Shown: in pieces, positions 53,783 through 62,399 of the stretch
How positions within the stretch are numbered: position 1 is the stretch's first letter
Layout of the letters: each line of letters starts with the position of its first letter
NCBI GenBank assembly: GCA_001604135.1
Contig: LVAT01000013.1
Span: 186,001 to 250,000 of the forward strand
Source: Clostridiales bacterium Firm_14
GTDB taxonomy: Bacteria; Bacillota; Clostridia; Saccharofermentanales; Saccharofermentanaceae
DNA: 64,000 bases
Direction of reading: 5' to 3'
Program-made: the position numbers and the translations under genes
The notes under the pieces: generated by a model
Told to the model about the DNA's origin: nothing
Databases searched by the model: none
Seen by the model: the letters and a program-made list of their open reading frames with translations, nothing else

Positions 53783-55195
53783 TTAATTTTCGTTTTCTGC
53801 TTTAGAATCCTCAGGTCTCTTCCCTTCAGCCTTGATCAATTTATTGATATATCTGAAGAAGAATAACGGTTCTGCGACTTCGAACGGTATTAATACGATG
53901 ATATTGGCCAGAACTACGCCTATCATGCCGCCAGTGAGCTTTACGAAGACCCAGGCAAGCGGAATATCGATTACTGCTGCGATCGTCATTAAGACCATCT
54001 GCGGCTTGAAATACGAGAAGCCGTTGCCGATGCTCGTATTGACGTTGTGTACCAGGAATATGAATCCTGAGAGCGCGAAAATAACAGCGTACACGTAATT
54101 AACGTCGATCGCTTTGTCCTTAAGCCAGATGTTTACGATCGGCTGCAATACGATAACGATCAGTAATAAAACGATCAATGCAAGCACGCTAAAGCCCAGG
54201 AGCAGCATGTATGTTTTCTTGATCCAAGTGTAGCGTTTCTCGACCTTTGCCTTGGTTACGGCTGACCAGATCGGAATCAAAACGAGCGAACAGATCGCTG
54301 CTACGGAGTTAAATATCTTGAAATAAACCTGGTAAATGACTACGTCTGAAGGTCCGCAGAATGCTGAGATCAGGAATTCGTTGGTCGATGAAATGACCAT
54401 GAATATCAGCTGGAGCCATAATAATGTCAGGCCGATCTTAAGAAGTGATTTAGCCGAATCTTTGGACCAGAATTTGATCGAAGGTCTGATATTTCTGAAT
54501 TTGCCGCAGAAAAGGATCAGACTTACAACGATCAATGGCAGATTTACAGCCAGAATATTGAAATACGAGATCGCAATGATCGATGAAGACGTATCCCCTG
54601 CCGGCAGCAGATTTATTACTATAAAGATGATTACATTAGATAATAATGCCAGAAGATTAACGAGTCCGGACTTCTGGATCGCGTAAAGTATCGACGTTAC
54701 GAGCTTTAAAACGAACTGTATCAGAACGCCGATGAACGCTATCTGTATCGCATATCTTAATACCGGCAAAGCCAGATCTTCTTCATTGATATTAAGGATT
54801 GCATTCCAGTTCAGAAGCTGAATTACAATGCTTCCGATTATGCCGAGAACAACTACTAAAGCAGCAGAAGCGATATAGGTAGAGGAGACTAGCGTCCTCC
54901 CTCCTTTTGTGTCGTTCTCAGCCAGTGCTTTGGGAAGCTTATTACGAAGGCCGTTGCCGATGCCGAGATCGAAGATCAATACCCAGTTAATGATCGATAA
55001 TATTGTGTACCAGACGCCCAGTACATTGTCATTTCCGAAGAATCTGATGTATGCAGGCAGCAAAAACAACGTGAGCAACATCGATCCGCCCTTTACCAGG
55101 AACGCACCCAAGATGTTGATAAAGATATTCTTGTTGTTCTTTACAGCGCCGAAAACACTGTCCTTGCTGATCTTCACGATATTCCCTTTCATCAA
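53783..55195 (-). CDS. Polysaccharide flippase (Wzx / MATE-like)
   Basis: About 12 hydrophobic segments; NIFINILGAFLVKGGSMLLTLFLLPAYIRFFG and DLGIGNGLRNKLPKALAENDTKGGRTLVSSTY. Confidence 0.85.
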   Translation of the reverse strand: MMKGNIVKISKDSVFGAVKNNKNIFINILGAFLVKGGSMLLTLFLLPAYIRFFGNDNVLGVWYTILSIINWVLIFDLGIGNGLRNKLPKALAENDTKGGRTLVSSTYIASAALVVVLGIIGSIVIQLLNWNAILNINEEDLALPVLRYAIQIAFIGVLIQFVLKLVTSILYAIQKSGLVNLLALLSNVIIFIVINLLPAGDTSSSIIAISYFNILAVNLPLIVVSLILFCGKFRNIRPSIKFWSKDSAKSLLKIGLTLLWLQLIFMVISSTNEFLISAFCGPSDVVIYQVYFKIFNSVAAICSLVLIPIWSAVTKAKVEKRYTWIKKTYMLLLGFSVLALIVLLLIVIVLQPIVNIWLKDKAIDVNYVYAVIFALSGFIFLVHNVNTSIGNGFSYFKPQMVLMTIAAVIDIPLAWVFVKLTGGMIGVVLANIIVLIPFEVAEPLFFFRYINKLIKAEGKRPEDSKAENEN

Positions 55196-55313
55196 AACAG
55201 GGGAGCTCCCCTCCCCTATCTTATCAGAGTTGTAATTATCCGATTTTATTTAATTCACGTCAATATAAGCCTAGTAGTTAAGTTGTAGGATTATTCTTCC
55301 ATTGCCATGCATT

Positions 55314-55490
55314 CAACTATACATGTTGAAATAGCACCTGCCTGACCGTCCGTCAAGGGACGGCAAGCCTCATCTAGCGACGCCCTTGACTGCCGCTCAG
55401 TACGCAGGTGCTTGTTTTGTGGTTAAGAGGCTGGAAGCCCAGCCTCGCATCGAACGATGCCGGTCGTAACCGATAATTTGATTACGATTT
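55314..55490. ncRNA. Candidate structured RNA, unidentified class
   Basis: Consecutive inverted repeats: AGCACCTGC...GCAGGTGCT enclosing GTCAAGGG...CCCTTGAC; AGGCTGG aag cCCAGCCT; GCATCG aa CGATGC; CGTAA...TTACG inside CGGT...ACCG. Confidence 0.4.
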
Positions 55491-55758
55491 CAACCGATTT
55501 CCAATATTTCCAGACCGACAAAACATTTCAAATCTACATGCGTTAGCAGACAAGTTTTCGCTGAAAAACCTGCAAATCAGAGCTGAATCTTACAAAAACC
55601 TGCAGATATGTGGACAAAAACATCTGAAAAGCCCCAAAAAAACCTACAAAGAATTATATGTTCAGGCATACCTTATTCTTGCTTTTAATATATATAGTCA
55701 GAAATCGAATTACGAATATAATATCTATGGGATAATAGCACTACTTCGGAGGTTATTT

Positions 55759-57081
55759 ATGAAGCTTAATAACAGAATCATATCTGCGGTTCTTACTGTC
55801 ATTCTTATCTTCTCGGTTGCTTCATGCTACAAGGTAAAACCTGAAGACATAGCGGCGACTGCCGATACTTACGCAAAGTGCGTCCAGTATCTGGATGCCG
55901 AGAGGATCCTTGATAACACTGAAGCTATTGATGAAGCTGCTTCAGAGGCTTTTAGGAAGAAGCTCACGCTCGCTGATTACGAATACGATCAGGCCGACAT
56001 TAAGTCCATCATTGCCCAGACGATCCAGTACACGGTAAATAATGAATCCGTTACTGTTAATGGCAAGTCTGCAACATGCGATGTTACTTTCACAAGACTC
56101 AAATATGAGGCTGCATTTAACAATCTCGTAGGACTTAAGGATGCTCATCTCAAGGCACTTCACGAGTGCCAAGAGACATTCAGCACTACGATCACCATAA
56201 CTTTTAATAAACAGGAAGACGGCCGCTGGATAGCTGCAACGGATACTGTTGCAAAGCTTAATGAGCTCTATTCTTTCCTGGATGCCAAATTTGATTTCTC
56301 GCCTGATACTCCGGACATCTTTGACAGCACTTCATGGCTCTTCAGCAAGGACGGAAAATACGAGAACACAAAGTGCATCGAGCTCGATATCTGGTTCAAG
56401 TACGATCCTGAAAAAGAGTTCTACTATACAGTTTCCAAGGACAATACAGAGCTTTATAAGAGCGAGCCTGAGGCTACGACGGATATCTTCTTCAGAGCAA
56501 AATTCGATAAGTCTCTTGGAGCAAAGACGACAAGCACGGGTTACATCAACCAGGGAATCTATAACATCAAGATCTACAGAAAAGACGGCCTCCTTATGGC
56601 TGATGAGACAACAACTGTTATCGTTAACGGCGCAAAGCCTGCACCTGAGATAACATCAGCACCTAAGGGCGCTTCTTATTCGATCAAGGATCCTTCTTTC
56701 GCTTCTATCAAGAGCCTTGGCTGGTGGGATTATTCAGGTACGCTTTTATCTGACGGCATCTACTGCTTTAATACAAAGACACTGGCATTCTCGATCGAGC
56801 TATTAAGCGATGCTAAGCCTGTTTATTACGCTTATTATTTCGTGCCCGGCGAGAACGCCAATACAAAGAATATCGACTATTCCAAGCCAGTTTATTCAAA
56901 TACGATCGAGCAGTTCATCTATATCGACGGTACGACATTCTTCAACTTCGATTATAGTCCGGCAACGATCGAAGTCGGCACCTATGTCCTTGTCATCGCG
57001 AAAGATGCATTCAGCCTTGATAAGCCCTATGTAACGGCTACATGTAAGATAATTCCTCAGTCTTCTGAAGAATTCCTCTGA
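55759..57081 (+). CDS. Lipoprotein, function unknown
   Basis: Signal peptide with lipobox FSVASCYK; 440 aa. Confidence 0.65.
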   Translation: MKLNNRIISAVLTVILIFSVASCYKVKPEDIAATADTYAKCVQYLDAERILDNTEAIDEAASEAFRKKLTLADYEYDQADIKSIIAQTIQYTVNNESVTVNGKSATCDVTFTRLKYEAAFNNLVGLKDAHLKALHECQETFSTTITITFNKQEDGRWIAATDTVAKLNELYSFLDAKFDFSPDTPDIFDSTSWLFSKDGKYENTKCIELDIWFKYDPEKEFYYTVSKDNTELYKSEPEATTDIFFRAKFDKSLGAKTTSTGYINQGIYNIKIYRKDGLLMADETTTVIVNGAKPAPEITSAPKGASYSIKDPSFASIKSLGWWDYSGTLLSDGIYCFNTKTLAFSIELLSDAKPVYYAYYFVPGENANTKNIDYSKPVYSNTIEQFIYIDGTTFFNFDYSPATIEVGTYVLVIAKDAFSLDKPYVTATCKIIPQSSEEFL

Positions 57082-57101
57082 TAAGAAAATCAAGCAAAAA
57101 A

Positions 57102-57129
57102 GAGGGCCTTATTTATTAAGGCCCTTTTC
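57102..57129. terminator. Bidirectional terminator between convergent genes
   Basis: AGGGCCTT atttatt AAGGCCCT with A-rich left and T-rich right flanks. Confidence 0.75.
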
Positions 57130-58296
57130 TAATGCGGGATTAATGATGTCCTTGATGATGAACTCTGCTGTCGCATCGATGTTATCGTAAGGAACGATCT
57201 TAGGAAGCGTTACGCCGAAGGCTTTCTCGGACTTCTTTATAAGATCGTCTGTATAGATCAGGCACCCGTTCTTAATGTCTTCAACGCCGTCTAAAGCAAG
57301 AGACTGACGGTTCTTGGTTATCATGTCATCAAGCGCAAATACGCTCTCATCAATATATGCTGTAGGCTCTTCGGAGGTTCCGTCCACGATTACCGGGAAG
57401 CCGCCGATATTGCCGAATACGCCCGGTGAGAAGAACTTCATCTTTGTATTTCTGCGCAAAGCAGTCAAAATGCAGTTGATGATGTCGAAATTAGAAGAAG
57501 CGTTCATCATGTTGCGCTTGGAATCCGTAGGCATCGTTATTACGCACTTCTTAAGGATGTCATCCTGATCGAGCTTGATTTCCTCGCCCTTGTAAGATGC
57601 CTTAAGAAGCTGCTCCAGACCTTCATTCTGGCCTTCCTTGCTGATAACGACGTCGTGGAAATGCGCTGTGGCGATATCAACGTCGATGTTCCAGAAATCA
57701 GCTACGCCTATCTCATTTGCGATCGCGAACTTAAGGCGCGGCAGCAGGTGATTTAAGTTGCCTGAGCCGAAATCAGGATAAGCAACGCCGCTGGATTTGA
57801 GCCACGGGATAGTGCCGTCTGAATAGGAAGTATTGATAACAATGCCCTTCCCTTCAGCCTTCGTATATCCGAGCATGATGTTCCTGATGTATTTGATCGC
57901 AAGAGGCGTCCAGATGCCGTAAGCGCGGATATTCTTCCATGAGATCGATCCGTACTTAAGGCCGGGATAAACTCTGCTGGAATTTACTATGAAGTCAGGC
58001 TGATACTTAGAAATGAGTGCAGCGATTGAATCAACGTCATCGAGATTGCAGGTGCCGTCGACAATGACATTTGACTTGTTCTGGCGTCTGATCAAGGCCG
58101 CAACGCGGGCGATATTGACGTCGCACTGGAGCTTGTCGGCATTTCTGCCTGCAACAATGATCTCCAGATTCTCGTCATTTGAAGAGAGAAGATAACTCAA
58201 AAGATAATTTCCGACACTACCAAGGCCAATTATCATGACCTTGATGCGTCCTTCCTGATCGTGCTTTCTGATAAGCTTTAACTTCTCTTCTAACAT
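57109..58296 (-). CDS. Rossmann-fold dehydrogenase (saccharopine dehydrogenase-like)
   Basis: IKVMIIGLGSVGNYLLSYLLSS nucleotide-binding motif; IIVAGRNADKLQCDV. Confidence 0.6.
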   Translation of the reverse strand: MLEEKLKLIRKHDQEGRIKVMIIGLGSVGNYLLSYLLSSNDENLEIIVAGRNADKLQCDVNIARVAALIRRQNKSNVIVDGTCNLDDVDSIAALISKYQPDFIVNSSRVYPGLKYGSISWKNIRAYGIWTPLAIKYIRNIMLGYTKAEGKGIVINTSYSDGTIPWLKSSGVAYPDFGSGNLNHLLPRLKFAIANEIGVADFWNIDVDIATAHFHDVVISKEGQNEGLEQLLKASYKGEEIKLDQDDILKKCVITMPTDSKRNMMNASSNFDIINCILTALRRNTKMKFFSPGVFGNIGGFPVIVDGTSEEPTAYIDESVFALDDMITKNRQSLALDGVEDIKNGCLIYTDDLIKKSEKAFGVTLPKIVPYDNIDATAEFIIKDIINPALEKGLNK

Positions 58297-58313
58297 AACG
58301 GTTTTCCTTTCTA

Positions 58314-59072
58314 TTAGAGGCCTGCAGTAATAAAATCATTTACCGTATTGCAGTTGATCCACGTCTTCATTGTTACTATGTCTATCATCTCGCCGTTTTT
58401 GGCAAGATTCTGGAAATATTCATTTATCAGTACCAGATTAGTGCAAGTAAAACGCTCAGGATCGCTTTCTGTAACGAGCTTTGTAAGAAGCGGAATATCC
58501 GTGAACTTCCATATCTGTCCTGAGTTATAGATGGCCGTAAAAGGCTCATCGATCTTAAGCTGGCCGTGTGCTGTGTCGTAGATGTAATGCGGTACATTTT
58601 CGAGATCGTAGTAAAGCGCAACAGCCTTATTGGCTTTAATAGCTTCGCTGTTTATAGTGATCACGCTGTTCTTTGATTCGGCAACGCACGAAAAGCTCCC
58701 GTCATCCACAAACAGGTCGCCTTCAGCAAACAATACCTCAGTGATGTCCTTGCCGTAGATCTTAAGCGCTGCATCAAGGCCGAGATAAAGGCTCCAGCCG
58801 GAACCGTATTCTGCATACTGCTCATTATTTACGAGCATGACCTTCTCGCTTACTTCGGAAGGAAGAACGCTGTTGATATAATCTTCGAGTTCATTTATAA
58901 GAAAGCCGCCTACAACCACAAAAAGGTCGTAGGAAGCGGCCTGCGTCAGCATGTGATTAAGAAGAGTCTTAAGAGGGTCTTCTCTGTTGTAAATGCACTT
59001 AACGGTGGGCTTTCCGATGCTCTCGGAAAACCTTGTTGCCGAACCTGCTACTGTTGTAAGAAATTCTCTCAT
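58314..59072 (-). CDS. Nucleotidyltransferase-like protein (LicC-like)
   Basis: VAGSATRFSESIGKPTVK (modified GxGxR...PK signature); LVNNEQYAEYGSGWSLYLGLDAAL...VLFAEGDLFVDDGSF resembles the LicC-type core. Confidence 0.6.
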   Translation of the reverse strand: MREFLTTVAGSATRFSESIGKPTVKCIYNREDPLKTLLNHMLTQAASYDLFVVVGGFLINELEDYINSVLPSEVSEKVMLVNNEQYAEYGSGWSLYLGLDAALKIYGKDITEVLFAEGDLFVDDGSFSCVAESKNSVITINSEAIKANKAVALYYDLENVPHYIYDTAHGQLKIDEPFTAIYNSGQIWKFTDIPLLTKLVTESDPERFTCTNLVLINEYFQNLAKNGEMIDIVTMKTWINCNTVNDFITAGL

Positions 59073-60073
59073 CCGTTCTTCCTAAAATCGATTATCATGT
59101 CGATTCCTTCTTCTAATGTTATCTTAGGAGCCCAGCCTGTTCTTGTTCTGAGCTTCTCTGTGGAGAGCACGCGTCTTACAGGGTCTGATTCCCTGTAGCC
59201 TTCAAAAGTGATCTCAGGATTCTCGATTCCGAGCTTGCCTGCGATAAGAGCAACAAGATCAAGGATAGAGATCTCCTCTTCTGTTGCAACGTTGTAAACG
59301 CTTCCGTCCATTGCATCCGGGTGCTCAAGAAGGTGAAGAACGGCATCGCACGAGTCGATGTTATGAAGGAACGTTCTCTTGTTAACCTTGGAATTTTCGA
59401 GCAATACGACCTTGCCGTCATTGATAAGGCTGTTAACGATATGAGGCAGGATGTGCTTTGCAAAGCGCTCATTCTTGCTGTAGACGTTGGCAAATCTTAA
59501 GGATGCGCCACGGATCTTGCCTGTATCAACGGCATCCTTCATGAAGAACTCAGTAAGTAGCTTGCCTGTTGCATAAGATGTTCTCTGGCTGTGCTCTGCA
59601 TCAGACATGAGAAGATAATCGGATTCCTTAACTCCGCCCTCCTTGAAGGACTGCATGGAATATACTTCGGAGGTTGAGCAGTTGATATAAGCATCAGCGC
59701 CTACTGAGATAGCCTGCTCAAGGAATGCCTTCATTCCAAGAAGGTTCGTGTCGAATGTCGTATATACGTGATAGAAATATTCTGTATGAACAACGGCTGC
59801 GCAGTTGATGTAGAAGACCTTGTCGAAGTCCTTTTTCTTAGATACTACGAGATATTCGATCTCAGCCATCTGGGCCGCATTGTTGATGTCATACTGGAAG
59901 AAAGTAAATCTGTCGTCGTCGATAACGTCTGAGACTGTATCGATCGATGAACAGAAGAAGTTATCGAACCCGATGACACTTCCCTTGTTGCCGTTAAGGA
60001 TCTGTCTTACCAATTCATTACCGGTCATGCCGGTTACGCCGCTGATCACATAAAGATTATTCATATTGATCAC
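59069..60073 (-). CDS. NAD-dependent epimerase/dehydratase (extended SDR)
   Basis: NLYVISGVTGMTGNELVRQIL; NCSTSEVYS; YATGK catalytic motif; 4-bp overlaps with both neighbours. Confidence 0.85.
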   Translation of the reverse strand: MINMNNLYVISGVTGMTGNELVRQILNGNKGSVIGFDNFFCSSIDTVSDVIDDDRFTFFQYDINNAAQMAEIEYLVVSKKKDFDKVFYINCAAVVHTEYFYHVYTTFDTNLLGMKAFLEQAISVGADAYINCSTSEVYSMQSFKEGGVKESDYLLMSDAEHSQRTSYATGKLLTEFFMKDAVDTGKIRGASLRFANVYSKNERFAKHILPHIVNSLINDGKVVLLENSKVNKRTFLHNIDSCDAVLHLLEHPDAMDGSVYNVATEEEISILDLVALIAGKLGIENPEITFEGYRESDPVRRVLSTEKLRTRTGWAPKITLEEGIDMIIDFRKNG

Positions 60074-60813
60074 ACTCCGTTTGTTAATCTCTCGCTATAA
60101 AAAGGATCTACCTGATCGTTATACAGGCTCTGCTCAAATTTTACATCATAAGGCACCGAAATGAGACTTACTCCCTTCTCTGTATCAAGGATAGCATACT
60201 GAGCCTTGGGATTATGGTTTCTGGGCTGCCCTACACTGCCAGGATTGATGAACACGACCTTTTTCTTATTGCGCATCGAAGGATTATCGCACTTATAGAA
60301 CTTGTCGAAAACATGTGTATAGTGGCTGTGTCCGGATAAGACATAATCGTATACTTCATAGCCCTCCCAGGCCCCGTCAGAGCCGTTTGCGGAGTCGACA
60401 TGGATAGATTTCCAATAAGGGTCTAAAAGGCTTCCGTGGACAGCCAGGAACTTCTTCCCTTCAAGCTCAAATTCGGCCTTGCCTGACTTGCCGTCCATTG
60501 CGTTAAGGAAAGCTATAGATTCATCTGTGAGCTGGGATTTGGTGTATTTTGCGGACAAAATGCCACGCTCAGTTGAGAAATGCGCATAATCGTCTTCCAT
60601 AATGGACTGCTCGTGGTTGCCCCAGATATTGCAGATTACGGGAATATCCAGCCTCTTAATGATCGAAATGACTTCATTTGAGCGCATTCCGTAGTTAATA
60701 AGATCGCCCAAAAGCGCAATATAATCAGGCGTACCATTCGCCCTGATATTATTTAAGACGCTCTCCAAAGCGGATACATTTCCATGTATATCCGATAGAA
60801 TTGCAATTCTCAT
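60070..60813 (-). CDS. Calcineurin-like metallophosphoesterase
   Basis: MRIAILSDIHGNVSALESVL; ALLGDLINYG; IWGNHE; LSGHSHYTHVF; INPGSVGQPRNHNPKAQYAIL. Confidence 0.93.
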   Translation of the reverse strand: MRIAILSDIHGNVSALESVLNNIRANGTPDYIALLGDLINYGMRSNEVISIIKRLDIPVICNIWGNHEQSIMEDDYAHFSTERGILSAKYTKSQLTDESIAFLNAMDGKSGKAEFELEGKKFLAVHGSLLDPYWKSIHVDSANGSDGAWEGYEVYDYVLSGHSHYTHVFDKFYKCDNPSMRNKKKVVFINPGSVGQPRNHNPKAQYAILDTEKGVSLISVPYDVKFEQSLYNDQVDPFYSERLTNGV

Positions 60814-60916
60814 AAAACCAAATACACCACCATTTCTAATTGATTAATAATAATATAAAAAGGCGAAATCTCAAAATGGCAGGTGTGGCAATATAAAGTT
60901 TCTGTAATCAAAAATA

Positions 60917-60938
60917 AGAGGTGCCTTTCAGCACCTCT
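60917..60938 (-). terminator. Rho-independent terminator downstream of the tandem lipoprotein genes
   Basis: Minus strand AGAGGTGC tgaaag GCACCTCT followed by TATTTTTG. Confidence 0.8.
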
Positions 60939-60943
60939 ATTCA

Positions 60944-61594
60944 TTAACTTCCGTGCTGAAAGTTAAGGCATGCTCTCTCAAATTCGACGTTATTGTATGC
61001 CGGACTGTCTTTTAACAATTTCTGATAATCATCCTCTTCGGCGGCAGGTATGCATAAGACATACTGACCTCTGACATAAAGAACCATACAGTCAATATAT
61101 GTTTCTGCATCCGTAAGGAATGAGATCTTGCTGCCTGTTTCGAGGTGTTTGTAATGATAGATATCCATATCAAGTTCAATGATATAGACATTGTATTTGT
61201 ACCAAGGTTCTTCCTTTTCATCAGAAGGAGCTTCGGAATAATCGTAATTGATCCTGAAATAGTCTTTGATACCTGAGAGTGCATTCTTAGACGCAAGTTC
61301 AGGATCCATCTGGGTTTTAAGGAGCTTGTGTCCGTCGTGCTTAGGATCAAATTCCGTTGTATAGAATTTATTTGTAATCTCGTCCAAGGTTTGTTTGATC
61401 ATCCCATCGTACTTAAGTTCCACAGTTGTTTCGACCGGTTCTGTGGTTTCTTCAGTAGCTTCAGTAGTTTCTTCTGTAGTTTCTGTAACTGTTGTCTCTT
61501 CTGAAGTTGTTGTTACGCTTGTCTCAGTTGTATTGCAAGCAGCAAAACCAAATAAAACTGTGCATGCTAATACTGTTGATATAACCTTTTTCAT
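60944..61594 (-). CDS. Thr/Glu-rich lipoprotein, function unknown (paralog A)
   Basis: Lipobox LFGFAACNTT; linker ETSVTTTSEETTVTETTEETTEATEETTEPVETT; shared YVLCIPA motif with paralog B. Confidence 0.65.
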   Translation of the reverse strand: MKKVISTVLACTVLFGFAACNTTETSVTTTSEETTVTETTEETTEATEETTEPVETTVELKYDGMIKQTLDEITNKFYTTEFDPKHDGHKLLKTQMDPELASKNALSGIKDYFRINYDYSEAPSDEKEEPWYKYNVYIIELDMDIYHYKHLETGSKISFLTDAETYIDCMVLYVRGQYVLCIPAAEEDDYQKLLKDSPAYNNVEFERACLNFQHGS

Positions 61595-61616
61595 TATTAA
61601 TTACCCCTCAGATTTA

Positions 61617-62294
61617 TTATGTCATTCCAATAAAGGCTTCATATCCCTTTTGAGCATTACCTAATGTAAACTCAGGCATAGTCTCCTCAATGGTCTTATC
61701 ATCTTTTATATAATCACTCGCATGAATGCATAATACATATTGCTTATTAATGGCTGTTACTACAGCAGCATTAGTAGAGTATCCATCGAAGAATGTTATC
61801 ATGCCGCCAGTCTTTAGATTCTTATACATATCTGAAGTCGTATCGACTTCGAAAATGTAAATTTCAACTTTCAATTCTCTGATGGTTGTATTTCCGTCTG
61901 TTTGGATATCATATCGATCTATATAAGCATAATTATTGATTCCCTTTGCCTGGTTCTTCTCAGCAGTAGAAGAATCCATATACTTCAGGTTCAGATAGTT
62001 TTTATAATCACTGCCAAGACCTGTTACCGTTATAGCGACAACCTCATCAAGATTTAGAAGGAGATCGCCTTCGTTCTTAGCGAATGTAGGAACAGTCGTT
62101 GTCTCTACAACATATTCTGTAGATGCTGTTTCTGATTCGCTTGTTGTAGTTGTTTCAGTCTCTTCAATCTCATTTTCAGACTTAATATCATCTGATTTTT
62201 CCCTGTCGCCTTTTCTTTTGTTATCGCTGAGATCACATGAAGCAAAGCATACTAACATCGCGCAGGCTAATAAGCCACTTACTAATTTTTTCAT
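61617..62294 (-). CDS. Thr/Glu-rich lipoprotein, function unknown (paralog B)
   Basis: Lipobox LVCFASCDLS; linker ETETTTTSESETASTEYVVETTT; QYVLCIHASDY matches paralog A. Confidence 0.65.
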   Translation of the reverse strand: MKKLVSGLLACAMLVCFASCDLSDNKRKGDREKSDDIKSENEIEETETTTTSESETASTEYVVETTTVPTFAKNEGDLLLNLDEVVAITVTGLGSDYKNYLNLKYMDSSTAEKNQAKGINNYAYIDRYDIQTDGNTTIRELKVEIYIFEVDTTSDMYKNLKTGGMITFFDGYSTNAAVVTAINKQYVLCIHASDYIKDDKTIEETMPEFTLGNAQKGYEAFIGMT

Positions 62295-62399
62295 TTCTAC
62301 TTCCCCCAAAAAATCAAATAGCGGACACTCAGTCCGCTATCATTTTACATTATCAAGTATGTCAAGAATATGTTAAAAATGTAAGATTCCTGATTGTGA

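Noticed and set aside
61395-61664. Val/Ser-rich plus-strand ORF
   Set aside because: Complement of the Thr/Glu-rich linker of the lipoprotein gene; low-complexity artefact.
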